A DNA stretch of 18,174 nt from JANNXY01 sp039795755 (GCA_039795755.1 JBDKLF010000032.1:1-18174); one strand, 5' to 3'; positions 1 to 7,365 are shown, counted from the stretch's first letter. A program made the numbers and translations. The notes: generated from the sequence alone by a model not told the origin.

Positions 1-15
1 AAGTTCTTTCGTCAT
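1..15 (-). CDS. Possible first codons of the next gene after murG (cut by window edge)
   Basis: An ATG on the minus strand at 15-13 opens a frame reading M-T-K-E-L to the window edge, 44 bases after the murG stop. In many bacteria murC follows murG, so this could be the start of murC. Five codons are not enough to identify a gene, and no ribosome binding site is visible. This is a position-based guess only. Confidence 0.2.
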
Positions 16-21
16 TTCATC

Positions 22-59
22 GAGCGTCGTAGATACCAAGTCTACGACGCTCTTTTCTT
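22..59 (+). terminator. Intrinsic terminator reading rightward, facing the murG 3' end
   Basis: A perfect 12-bp inverted repeat (22-33 with 41-52, 7-base loop, GC-rich) is followed on the plus strand by TTTTCTTT. The T-tract is only on the plus-strand side, so the element should stop transcripts entering from the left rather than the murG transcript. It lies between the murG stop and the possible next minus-strand start. Confidence 0.6.
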
Positions 60-1202
60 TTATTTCTCGTGACTTACTCCAATATCAATAATCGCCTTTG
101 CGATGAGGTGTGCTGCATCAGTTCGAGAGAATGCTTTTGCTCGCTCTCCCATTGTTCTGCGAATCTCAGGATTGTCGAGAATGCGATTGATTTCTGAGAG
201 TAATACTTCAGAAGTGAGATTATTTTCTTCGATCACTGTTGCTGCACCAGATCGAGCATAGTTGAAGGCATTCTTGGTCTGATCATGACTGATTGCTTCT
301 GGAATTGGAATAATGATTGAAGGAACTCCCCATGCAGCGATTTCAAAGAGTGTTGATCCTGATCGTGAGATGACGAGATCCGCAACACCAGCAGACATGC
401 GCATCGCAAGCAGATTAAGATAATCAAAAGGCTTGTAGCGATTCTTGTGCGCATTGAGACCAATGACTACCTCGGCAGTATTCTTCACCTCAGTGAAATT
501 CTTCTTGCCTGTCTGATGAATGATTTGATATTTTTCCACAAGACTATCCAGGCATCCAACAATAGTGTCATTGATGATTTGTGATCCTTGTGATCCACCA
601 AGAATAAAGATTACTGGAGTTGCAGGTTCGAGATCGAGGAACTCTGCGGCACCTTCCTTTGCGGGAAAGGCGATTTCTGGTCGAATCGGATTACCGGTCC
701 ATGCGGTCTTTGGCTGGCCCTTCTTGTCATTAGGGAAGAACTGCGCAGCATCAGGATATGAGAGTGCAATTTTCTCAGCGAACTTCCCTGCCCAGTTACT
801 TACCTTTCCTGGTTGTGAATCTGATTCGTGAAGTACTACAGGAATACCAAGAATTCGTGCGGCCATCAGTGTAGGAAAGCTCGCATACCCACCCTTTGCA
901 AAGACAATATCAGGATAGAGATTGAAAAGTAGTATCAATGCTTTGAAACATCCCCATGCAGTTCTAAAGAGATCGAAGAAATTAAGAATTGAGAAATATC
1001 TGCGAACTTTTCCTGCACTTACTTTCTTGAAGGTAATTCCAAGCTCGAATAATGCTCGTGCATCATACGGTGCATCAGAGAGGAAATATAATTCGGGCTG
1101 AATAAGCTTTTCATCCTTTGCGATTTGTCGTAATTCCTGTGCAACAGCGATTAATGGGTAGAAATGTCCACCAGTTCCCCCTCCAGTCAAAGCGATTTTC
1201 AT
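60..1202 (-). CDS. murG: UDP-GlcNAc:undecaprenyl-PP-MurNAc-pentapeptide GlcNAc transferase
   Basis: MurG adds GlcNAc to lipid I to make lipid II on the inner face of the membrane. The 380-aa length is normal for the family. Visible signatures are the N-terminal glycine loop TGGGTGGHFYPL (residues 6-17), GGYASFPTL (104-112), HESD (125-128), the second-domain loop GGSQGSQ (202-208), and the donor-binding stretch SRSGSTLFEIAAWGVP (279-294) ending in DQTKNA (307-312). It is the last complete gene of the mraY-ftsW-murG run, 18 bases after the ftsW stop, so co-transcription is likely. No Shine-Dalgarno sequence is visible before the ATG. The start is fixed by the glycine loop lying immediately after it. 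Confidence 0.96.
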   Translation of the reverse strand: MKIALTGGGTGGHFYPLIAVAQELRQIAKDEKLIQPELYFLSDAPYDARALFELGITFKKVSAGKVRRYFSILNFFDLFRTAWGCFKALILLFNLYPDIVFAKGGYASFPTLMAARILGIPVVLHESDSQPGKVSNWAGKFAEKIALSYPDAAQFFPNDKKGQPKTAWTGNPIRPEIAFPAKEGAAEFLDLEPATPVIFILGGSQGSQIINDTIVGCLDSLVEKYQIIHQTGKKNFTEVKNTAEVVIGLNAHKNRYKPFDYLNLLAMRMSAGVADLVISRSGSTLFEIAAWGVPSIIIPIPEAISHDQTKNAFNYARSGAATVIEENNLTSEVLLSEINRILDNPEIRRTMGERAKAFSRTDAAHLIAKAIIDIGVSHEK

Positions 1203-1220
1203 ATAGATAAATATACCATA

Positions 1221-2321
1221 TTACGAACGGGTCTGGTATTTGGAAATATTGAGGATAATTCCCATAGTAGCCAAGGTAATCATCAATGCCGTTCCTCCAT
1301 GACTTACAAAAGGCAATGTTTGCCCTGAGAGTGGAATGATTGCAAGCATGGCAGCAATATTCATACAGGCCTGAGTGGTAATCATAGTAATAATACCGAT
1401 GGTGACATATCGTCCGAATGCATCCTGTGCTTTGGAAGCAATTTTGAGTCCTCGAGCAGCGAATGATACAAATAGAAGGAGCAATAATGAAGTGCCAATA
1501 AATCCGAATTCTTCAGCTGCCACCGCAAAGATCGAATCTCCTACTGGCTCAGGAAGATACGAGAACTTCTGCACACTTTGACCGAAACCTCTTCCTACTA
1601 CTTGTCCTGACCCAATGGCAATAAGTGATTGCTGAATCTGATATCCAGAAGTAAGTCCGTTCTTGGAAGGATCAATAAAGGTAAGTAGTCGCTCGCGAAT
1701 ATATGGCTTCATCATGATCACGGTACCAAGACCTACAAGGCCAATACATCCCATGATGAATATATGCTTCCATGGCGCTCCCGCGGTGAAATAAATCGCC
1801 GCAGCACCGACAAGCATCACTCCTAATGTATCAGTATCTGGTTGTGCCACGAGTATTGCAGCAACAATTCCCGAGAGCACTACGAATGGTACGAGACCGA
1901 AGCTTATCTTGGTAACATCTTTCTTCTTGTTGGAGTACCACGCTGCAATATAAATAATAAATCCGTACTTGAGGAGCTCAGAAGGTTGAAATGAGATGAA
2001 GCCAAGGTTAATCCAACGTGTAGCACCATTATGATTGAGACCGATTCCCGGTATGAATACCATAAGGGTAAGTATGATAGTGCCAAGGAAAATATAGAAT
2101 GCATACTTTCTCCAGAATCCGTATTTGATACGTGCAATGGTAAAGAGCGAAGCGAGTCCCAATCCAAGTCCAAGAATTAATTGCTTCCATGCAACAGAGG
2201 TAAAAAGTTCACTATTCGATCGTGCAAGTAGTCCAAGTGACGCTGAGGTAAAGATAATGAAGCCTACTCCTGAGAGTAAGAGGATGATCCACAAGAAGGT
2301 TTTATCAAAGTGCTTTCTCAT
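1221..2321 (-). CDS. ftsW: SEDS-family septal peptidoglycan glycosyltransferase
   Basis: FtsW is the polytopic SEDS polymerase that builds septal glycan from lipid II together with a class B PBP. I place the start at the ATG giving MRKHFDKTFLW (366 aa). The open frame extends 34 codons further upstream, but that part overlaps mraY and looks like out-of-frame translation of it. Family marks are FQPSEL (111-116), VAQPDTDTL (158-166), GSGQVVGRGFG (237-247), PEPVGDSIFAVAAEE (257-271) with the conserved Asp262 after TM7, and LPFVSHGGT near the C-terminus. About ten hydrophobic segments are visible. The gene starts 14 bases after the mraY stop. RodA is the alternative, but position between mraY and murG favours FtsW. 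Confidence 0.93.
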   Translation of the reverse strand: MRKHFDKTFLWIILLLSGVGFIIFTSASLGLLARSNSELFTSVAWKQLILGLGLGLASLFTIARIKYGFWRKYAFYIFLGTIILTLMVFIPGIGLNHNGATRWINLGFISFQPSELLKYGFIIYIAAWYSNKKKDVTKISFGLVPFVVLSGIVAAILVAQPDTDTLGVMLVGAAAIYFTAGAPWKHIFIMGCIGLVGLGTVIMMKPYIRERLLTFIDPSKNGLTSGYQIQQSLIAIGSGQVVGRGFGQSVQKFSYLPEPVGDSIFAVAAEEFGFIGTSLLLLLFVSFAARGLKIASKAQDAFGRYVTIGIITMITTQACMNIAAMLAIIPLSGQTLPFVSHGGTALMITLATMGIILNISKYQTRS

Positions 2322-2335
2322 GAATAAATATATCT

Positions 2336-3373
2336 CTAGGACGTAAGTGCAACAATAATTCCAATAGTAGCGAGCACAAGTGAGACTACCCAATAACGCA
2401 TAGTGACTTTGTAAGGAGGCCAACCTTTTGCTTGGAAATGATTGTGTAACGGTGCAACAAGAAAGACTTTCTTACCATTTCTGAATTTCTTAGAGAGTAT
2501 TTGAATCAAAGATGATGCTGAGGTCACGATAAGGGGTAATGCAATGATCGGAAGTACTACGACTTCTTCAGTAAGAAATGCAATTACTACAAGAGTAGTA
2601 GTCAATGCCATAGTTCCTGTCTCAGAGAGATAGAATCGTGCTGGTGGAATATTGAACCAGAGAAATACGAGCAATCCTCCTACTATCGACATACAGAGTG
2701 CTGCAAGGTCGATCTGATTGTTGTAGAAGCTAATAATTCCATAGGCAGAGAACATGATGGCGAATATTCCTCCTGCAAGTCCATCGATTCCATCAATAAT
2801 TCCACCGGAATACATTCCAATCATAAAGAACACGAATACGACTGGGAAGAGTATTCCAAGGTTAACAGTGCCAATATATGGAACAAGAATTGATGATACT
2901 TCAAGCTTGGTGAAGAACCACCATGCACCAATTGCACCAATGAGTGCGACTGCGAGTAGTCGCTTCTTGAGTGATAATCCCCCACCGATATGTCCTCCCG
3001 TATCACGACAGACGAGATAATCATCGATAAGTCCTATGAGCGCAGTTGCGATGAGAGTAAAGAATGGTAACCAAGTCTGATTACGAGAAAGGAATGAGAG
3101 CTTGTTCTCAAATGCCCAGAAGAGCATGGTTGAGATCAATACACTTCCCCAGACCACGATTCCACCCATGCGAGGAGTTTTCTTTACCTCATCATTGTGA
3201 AGTTGTTGTGAAATAGTTGCGACTTGTCCATCGAGTGTTTTCTGAACGCTCGTTTTCTTCCAGAACTTATGACGATAGAGAAAGTCAGAAATATAAGGCG
3301 TGATAAGCATTCCGATAAGGAAGGTGAACGCTGCGGGTACAAGGATCTTTACTGCATCAGTGATCATTATCAT
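2336..3373 (-). CDS. mraY: Phospho-MurNAc-pentapeptide translocase
   Basis: MraY transfers phospho-MurNAc-pentapeptide to undecaprenyl phosphate to form lipid I in the membrane. The 345-aa protein has the family's multi-helix layout, with PRMGG (67-71), the metal-binding Asp pair in GLIDDYL (114-120), IIDGIDGLAGG (192-202) and PLHNHFQAKGW (308-318, canonically PLHHHFE.KGW). At FYLSETGT (247-254), where most MraY proteins carry an F-x-G-D-x-G-S motif with a catalytic Asp, this protein has Glu251. I used the first of two nearby ATGs (3373; the other is at 3367). A good -10 box lies only 10 bases upstream of 3373, so a transcript from it would be nearly leaderless. mraY starts 10 bases after the end of the carboxypeptidase gene. 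Confidence 0.95.
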   Translation of the reverse strand: MIMITDAVKILVPAAFTFLIGMLITPYISDFLYRHKFWKKTSVQKTLDGQVATISQQLHNDEVKKTPRMGGIVVWGSVLISTMLFWAFENKLSFLSRNQTWLPFFTLIATALIGLIDDYLVCRDTGGHIGGGLSLKKRLLAVALIGAIGAWWFFTKLEVSSILVPYIGTVNLGILFPVVFVFFMIGMYSGGIIDGIDGLAGGIFAIMFSAYGIISFYNNQIDLAALCMSIVGGLLVFLWFNIPPARFYLSETGTMALTTTLVVIAFLTEEVVVLPIIALPLIVTSASSLIQILSKKFRNGKKVFLVAPLHNHFQAKGWPPYKVTMRYWVVSLVLATIGIIVALTS

Positions 3374-3382
3374 AGTATACGT

Positions 3383-3412
3383 ATTATAAGCCAGAATAAT
3401 AAGTTCCGTTAA
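3383..3412 (-). promoter_or_regulatory. Candidate internal promoter for mraY-ftsW-murG
   Basis: On the minus strand a perfect TATAAT lies at 3388-3383, with TTAACG (4 of 6 to TTGACA) 18 bases upstream at 3412-3407. It overlaps the stop codon of the carboxypeptidase gene. Predicted initiation falls near 3376, within a few bases of the mraY ATG, implying a leaderless mRNA. Confidence 0.45.
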
Positions 3413-4313
3413 TATATTGTACCGCTTTTTGGGCCAATTGCAGCATGTCTTGGAAGCGAGTGTCTTGATTGGTTGATCCGAGTACTGCGATCACAATCGG
3501 CGATCCGAGTCCTGCATCGAACGCAGTAATGAGATTTCCTCCTGCACTATCAGTGTAGCCAGTCTTTGACGCAATGATTGACGGCATGTCATTGATGGTG
3601 ATATTGGTATTTTTGAACAACTTTTGGGGACCATTCAGTGCGCCACGAATAATTGCACTTTCTCGAGTTGCTTGAAATATTTCTGGTCGTTCACGAATGA
3701 TATAAGTAAATGCGAGTGCAATATCTCGTGCACTTCCATATGCAGTTGCTTCCTGTGTTGCTGGATCATCAAGGCCTGATACACTATTGAATTTCAATGT
3801 TCCGAGCATGTGTTGTTCACCCTGTTCGTTCATGATGCCGATAGTAGTTGAAGCGCTTCCTTGTGCAGCTAGTCGCTCATCTGCAGCCCGTCGTAATGCT
3901 TCTGCAGCATCATTAGCCGAAGCAACAAGCATGACATCACGAAGATCGCTGAACTTCCATTGTTCACCTGGGTTAATCCCCCCATCTCCTTCTGGTGCAA
4001 GGTCACTTGATTGAATAGCAATAACATCGTCGTCAGAAAAAATGTTAGAAGTAACATATGCAGTCATGATTTTGGTAACTGAAGCAAGTGGAAGTGGGGT
4101 GTCAGAGTTAGATTGGTACATCACATGATTGCTTGCAGGTGCGTATACAAAGACGCTTCGCGCTTGAACTGAAGTAGTTGCAAAAGGACTGGTAAACACC
4201 GGCTCAGTATCCTTGATACTGGTATGTACTGGTCCATGTGATAAGAAAAAAATCGCAATCAATGCGATGCCTCCGATAACAAGTGCGATTGTTCGATTAC
4301 TCGGTAGTTTCAT
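3384..4313 (-). CDS. D-alanyl-D-alanine carboxypeptidase, peptidase S11 family
   Basis: This low-molecular-weight penicillin-binding protein removes the terminal D-Ala from peptidoglycan stem peptides outside the membrane. It has 309 aa, an N-terminal membrane anchor or uncleaved signal (about 9-25), and all three active-site motifs: S78-V-T-K81 (SxxK), S132-A-N134 (SxN) and K250-T-G252. A C-terminal DacA-type beta domain is not evident, so it is shorter than E. coli PBP5. The first 17 bases overlap the 3' end of scpB, which indicates co-transcription. Position just before mraY makes it part of the wall-building set. A D,D-endopeptidase of the same fold (PbpG-like) cannot be excluded. Confidence 0.9.
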   Translation of the reverse strand: MKLPSNRTIALVIGGIALIAIFFLSHGPVHTSIKDTEPVFTSPFATTSVQARSVFVYAPASNHVMYQSNSDTPLPLASVTKIMTAYVTSNIFSDDDVIAIQSSDLAPEGDGGINPGEQWKFSDLRDVMLVASANDAAEALRRAADERLAAQGSASTTIGIMNEQGEQHMLGTLKFNSVSGLDDPATQEATAYGSARDIALAFTYIIRERPEIFQATRESAIIRGALNGPQKLFKNTNITINDMPSIIASKTGYTDSAGGNLITAFDAGLGSPIVIAVLGSTNQDTRFQDMLQLAQKAVQYINGTYYSGL

Positions 4314-4845
4314 TGGTAGTTTGGGTTACGAGATGTTCCTCGAGTGCTTTGATAGACGAATCGTATTCAGGGAGATCCTTGAGAGAAGCTACACCGAGAT
4401 ATGACATAAGATCAAATGTGGGCTTGTAAAGGAAGGTGCGCTCATCAGAAGGATTGGTTACTCGCTCAATCAGTCCTCGAATGAGGAGATTACGAAGAAT
4501 GAATTGTGAATTCACTCCACGAATATAATCAATATCACTTCGCTTCACTGGTCCTTTGTAGAGGATAATAGTGAGTGTCTCGAGTCCTGCCTTTCCGAGA
4601 TCTTTTACTAATTCCTCTTTGGTAAGTTTTGCAATAAGTTCAGATGACTCAGAAGATGTTCCGAGTGATACTTCGTCTTCGAGTCGAACCAGTCCAACTC
4701 CTCTTCCAGCAAGTTTGGCGGCAAGTGATTCCAGACCTTGTTCAATAACACCTACTTCTACATTGAGTGTCTCGGCGAGTTTCTTCACCTTCATTGGTTC
4801 CCCTTTCCAGAACAATATTGATTCTATCTGAGCGTCGAGTGGCAT
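4297..4845 (-). CDS. scpB: Segregation and condensation protein B
   Basis: ScpB is the winged-helix kite subunit of the SMC-ScpAB condensin complex that organises and segregates the chromosome. The 182-aa length fits. Recognisable parts are the N-terminal MPLDAQIESILFWKGEP, the central LGKAGLETLTIILYKGPVKRSDID (typically LSxAALETLAIIAYxQPVTRxEI), and the family's best motif, RGVNSQFILRNLLIRGLIE, in the second winged helix. The gene lies 12 bases after the scpA stop and overlaps the next gene by 17 bases. The C-terminal tail is acidic and probably disordered. Confidence 0.95.
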   Translation of the reverse strand: MPLDAQIESILFWKGEPMKVKKLAETLNVEVGVIEQGLESLAAKLAGRGVGLVRLEDEVSLGTSSESSELIAKLTKEELVKDLGKAGLETLTIILYKGPVKRSDIDYIRGVNSQFILRNLLIRGLIERVTNPSDERTFLYKPTFDLMSYLGVASLKDLPEYDSSIKALEEHLVTQTTNETTE

Positions 4846-4857
4846 AGTCTTATTGTA

Positions 4858-5589
4858 TTACATATATCGTGGCGTTCCAACTTGTCCTTCAGTCTCCATA
4901 TGAATATCATCAAATGTTCCCTGCTGGTCTACCTTTAATAATCCATTTTTAACCAATTCAAGCATTGCCAAGAATGACACAATCACATTTACTTTTTCTG
5001 CCTTGTGCTCTGATGAGAATTCTTTGAATGTCATGCGTAGACCTGAAGTAACGCGATCAGTGAGCTTCTCAATCATATCTTCGAGACTGATTACTTGTCG
5101 TACTACTGCCTCAGGAAGTTTTTCTTTCTTCTGAGGGAGGTGTAGCAAGACTGATTTCATGGTCTCGTAGAGATTGTCCATGGTCATTGACGCATCAGGT
5201 GCAAAGATTGGCTCGCGCTTGGTTGGATTCTTCCAATATATCGGAGCAACACCAAAGAGTTTCTGGATATGTACTGAGAGTTCTTTGATTCGCTGATATT
5301 CCTTGAGACGTTTCTCGAGATCTTCAATTGATTGTGACTCTTCCTCGGTGAGTTCAAGTGTGGGAAGTAATGACTTTGACTTGATAAGCAATAATGTTGA
5401 AGCGATCAAGATGAAGTGTGCACTTTGCTCCATGGGATATTCTTGATGCTGTTGCAAATGAGTAATGAAATCATCAGTTACCTTTGCGAGTGCAATATCA
5501 TTGATGTGGAGCTTTCGCTTCTCAATCAAGTTCAATAACAGATCGAGTGGTCCTTCGAACTGTTCTGTTTTGATCTTGAATGGTTCCAT
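4858..5589 (-). CDS. scpA: Segregation and condensation protein A (kleisin)
   Basis: ScpA is the kleisin that bridges the SMC heads and binds the ScpB dimer. The N-terminal motif FEGPLDLLLNLIEKRKLHINDI (about 10-32) is the family signature, followed by a helical region ending in LLIKSKSLLP and a long helical linker rich in Glu and Lys. A C-terminal winged-helix segment (EKVNVIVSFLAMLELVKNGLLKV) is the SMC-head contact. At 243 aa it is normal length. It starts 2 bases after the pspC-like gene ends, so the two are translationally close. The neighbouring scpB confirms the identification. Confidence 0.95.
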   Translation of the reverse strand: MEPFKIKTEQFEGPLDLLLNLIEKRKLHINDIALAKVTDDFITHLQQHQEYPMEQSAHFILIASTLLLIKSKSLLPTLELTEEESQSIEDLEKRLKEYQRIKELSVHIQKLFGVAPIYWKNPTKREPIFAPDASMTMDNLYETMKSVLLHLPQKKEKLPEAVVRQVISLEDMIEKLTDRVTSGLRMTFKEFSSEHKAEKVNVIVSFLAMLELVKNGLLKVDQQGTFDDIHMETEGQVGTPRYM

Positions 5590-5591
5590 GC

Positions 5592-5804
5592 TTATTTGAC
5601 GTCGTGGATGACTGGGTCACCTGCGCGAGGAATAATCATTCCTGCGATTATATAGGTAATGATAGCAGGTACTAATGCGGTTACCAATGAGACAAAGATC
5701 ACCAATAGTCGCACAAGTGATGAATCCACACTGAAATATGCAGCGATTCCTCCACAGAGTCCATTAATCTTTTTGTCAGTTCGTGAGAGGTATAGTTTTT
5801 TCAT
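5592..5804 (-). CDS. PspC-domain small membrane protein
   Basis: The protein has 70 aa. The N-terminal stretch MKKLYLSRTDKKINGLCGGIAAYFSVDSSLVRLL matches the PspC family core (basic N-terminus, GVCGGIAxYF, DxxLVRLL), followed by a hydrophobic segment of about 30 residues that crosses the membrane once or forms a hairpin. PspC proteins act in phage-shock or envelope-stress sensing in enterobacteria. Single-domain copies in other bacteria mostly lack assigned roles, so the function here is not known. It lies 5 bases after aspS and 2 bases before scpA, inside the operon. No pspA or pspB partner is in the window. Confidence 0.85.
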   Translation of the reverse strand: MKKLYLSRTDKKINGLCGGIAAYFSVDSSLVRLLVIFVSLVTALVPAIITYIIAGMIIPRAGDPVIHDVK

Positions 5805-5809
5805 ATAAT

Positions 5810-7138
5810 TTATTCAGTTAATCTGTTATCGATTCGGTTCATGTCTCGTGGGAATGCAGATGCCATCTTCACATTTGGAAGTTCAAGCATACGTGCAGTG
5901 AGTCGTTCGAGACCAGTTGAGCATCCTCCATGTGGCGGTAATCCATATTTGAAGGCTTGCAAGTAGAATGAAAAGAGATCAACATTCATTCCTCTGTCCT
6001 GCATTTTCTTTACGAGTTCATCATAATTATGGATTCGTTGACTTCCACTGTTAATCTCGAGACCTCTGAAGAGAAGGTCGAATGACTTTGTGAATGTTGG
6101 ATCAGTCTCATCTGAGTAAGTGTAGAAGGCTCGCTTCTTGGTAGGAAAATGTGTGATAAAGACAAAGTCAGAACCATGTTCACGAAGTGCCCATTCGCAG
6201 ATTTGCTTTTCATGTTCTGGTTCCATATCTGGTTCACCGATCGCTTTGCCTCCGAATTCCCTCTCGATAATCTCCTGTGCCTCAGATAGTTTGAGTACAG
6301 GAATCTTTGATCCTACCTTTGGTACGGTTGTGTTGAACTTAGCAAAGATATCAGCGTGTTTTTCTCCTGCTACTTGCACCACATCTCGAATAACGTTTTC
6401 AAGAACATTCATGACATCAGTATGATCTTTGATGAATCCCATTTCGAAGTCCATCTGAGTCAATTCACTGAGGTGTCGTGTGGTAGCACTTTTTTCTGCT
6501 CGGAAAATCTTTGCAAAGGTAAATGCTCGCTCGAATGGTCCTACCATGATTTGTTTGTAGAACTGCGGACTGGTTGCCAAGAATGCAGTGGTGTTGTTGT
6601 AATACTCTACCTTGAATGCTGCCGATCCCCCTTCTGCATCACCACCTACGAGTGCGGGTGCTTGGAATTCAGTGAACTGCTGCTTCTGCAATGAAGTTCG
6701 ATATGCATTAACGAGTGTTGCTTGAAGCGCAAAAATATCTTTAGTCTTTTCACTTCTGAGTGTATATGGCAAGTAATCAAAATGTGTATCAATATTGAGT
6801 TCAGCATTAAGTTCGAATGGTAATTCGTGTGCTTTACTTAGTATTTCAATTCCCAATACTTCGAGCTCAATGTCACCATTCTGTTTGTCTTTCTGAACTG
6901 CTCGCTCTGGTCGAGTGTTTACCTTTCCAGTCACCTTCACTACCCATTCAGATCGACATTCTTTTGCAATTTCAATTGCAGCTGATCCTGGGAGTACTAC
7001 CCCTTGTACCTTTCCTGTCATGTCTCGGAAATCAAAGAACACCATTTTTCCCTGATCTCGTCGCACATCGATCCATCCTGCAATGACAACTTCTTCTCCT
7101 TTATGTTCACCTAATGTGTTGATGTATATTCTGTTCAT
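5810..7138 (-). CDS. aspS: Aspartyl-tRNA synthetase, short archaeal-type (possibly non-discriminating)
   Basis: This class II synthetase charges tRNA-Asp. At 442 aa it lacks the GAD insertion domain of typical bacterial AspRS (about 590 aa) and resembles the archaeal/eukaryotic form. It has an N-terminal OB-fold (about 1-105, with GWIDVRRDQGKMVFFDFRD), motif 2 in FRAEKSATTRHLSELTQMDFEMG (212-234), the Asp-binding loop region GGSAAFKVEYY (170-180), GLEINSGSQRIHNY, and motif 3 in GLERL (409-413). Archaeal-type enzymes often also mischarge tRNA-Asn when GatCAB is present; this cannot be judged here. It is the first gene of the operon, directly after a T-box leader. No Shine-Dalgarno is present; the ATG follows an A-rich stretch. 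Confidence 0.93.
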   Translation of the reverse strand: MNRIYINTLGEHKGEEVVIAGWIDVRRDQGKMVFFDFRDMTGKVQGVVLPGSAAIEIAKECRSEWVVKVTGKVNTRPERAVQKDKQNGDIELEVLGIEILSKAHELPFELNAELNIDTHFDYLPYTLRSEKTKDIFALQATLVNAYRTSLQKQQFTEFQAPALVGGDAEGGSAAFKVEYYNNTTAFLATSPQFYKQIMVGPFERAFTFAKIFRAEKSATTRHLSELTQMDFEMGFIKDHTDVMNVLENVIRDVVQVAGEKHADIFAKFNTTVPKVGSKIPVLKLSEAQEIIEREFGGKAIGEPDMEPEHEKQICEWALREHGSDFVFITHFPTKKRAFYTYSDETDPTFTKSFDLLFRGLEINSGSQRIHNYDELVKKMQDRGMNVDLFSFYLQAFKYGLPPHGGCSTGLERLTARMLELPNVKMASAFPRDMNRIDNRLTE

Positions 7139-7150
7139 GTTTTTTGAATT

Positions 7151-7196
7151 AAAATAGCCCCTTCAAATTCATTCGTCTGAATAAATTCGCAGGGGC
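7151..7196 (-). terminator. T-box terminator hairpin before aspS
   Basis: Stem GCCCCT/AGGGGC continues, past one mismatch, into an 11-pair stem with two G-U pairs and a four-base loop (AGAC). It is followed by TATTTT. The 5' arm overlaps the antiterminator, so the two structures are mutually exclusive. It ends 13 bases before the aspS ATG. Confidence 0.85.
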
Positions 7197-7311
7197 GATT
7201 TTGTGTCGCGGTGCCACCCTGTTTTGTGACTTAATTCGCACTGAGGTTCTACTTGGTGGTTATATACCACGGTTCTTCCCCGTCCTCGCCGGTGTCTGCC
7301 GGGTCATTGGT
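7151..7311 (-). ncRNA. T-box riboswitch leader of aspS (transcription-attenuation type)
   Basis: The minus strand carries the hallmark T-box AGGGTGGCACCGCG at 7220-7207. The antiterminator can be drawn exactly: AGGG (7220-7217) with CCCT (7194-7191), bulge TGGCACC, then GCGA (7209-7206) with TCGC (7198-7195). The competing terminator pairs GCCCCT (7196-7191) with AGGGGC (7162-7157) and adds an internal stem of 11 pairs, ending in TATTTT. TGGC in the bulge would pair with a tRNA 3' end GCCA, and the discriminator G73 is right for tRNA-Asp. Stem I must lie in 7311-7250, where a GTGGT/ACCAC hairpin and three GAC triplets are seen. I could not assign the specifier uniquely. Confidence 0.93.
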
Positions 7312-7317
7312 GTGTGT

Positions 7318-7346
7318 AGTATATACAACTTGCCAAAGTAGTGCAA
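7318..7346 (-). promoter_or_regulatory. Promoter of the aspS operon
   Basis: The -10 box TATACT (7323-7318) is 5 of 6 to consensus. At 17-base spacing the -35 is TTGCAC (7346-7341); at 18 bases it is TTTGCA. Initiation is expected near 7311, giving a leader of about 170 bases. The site overlaps the helicase promoter on the other strand. Confidence 0.6.
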
Positions 7347-7358
7347 ATACAGTAAGAT
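7330..7358 (+). promoter_or_regulatory. Promoter of the HelD-like helicase gene
   Basis: TTGCCA (7330-7335, 5 of 6 to consensus), a 17-base spacer, and TAAGAT (7353-7358, 4 of 6). Initiation is expected near 7365. The site shares 17 base pairs with the divergent aspS promoter (7318-7346), so RNA polymerase probably cannot occupy both at once. Confidence 0.55.
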
Positions 7359-7365
7359 ATTCCTT

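Noticed and set aside
2322..2423. 34-codon N-terminal extension of ftsW
   Set aside because: It overlaps the mraY C-terminus in another frame, with no membrane or family resemblance. The ATG at 2321 gives a normal FtsW N-terminus.
6138..6694. Two plus-strand frames of 95 and 112 codons inside aspS
   Set aside because: Antisense shadows: cysteine- and serine-rich, low-complexity translations with no motif or start signal.
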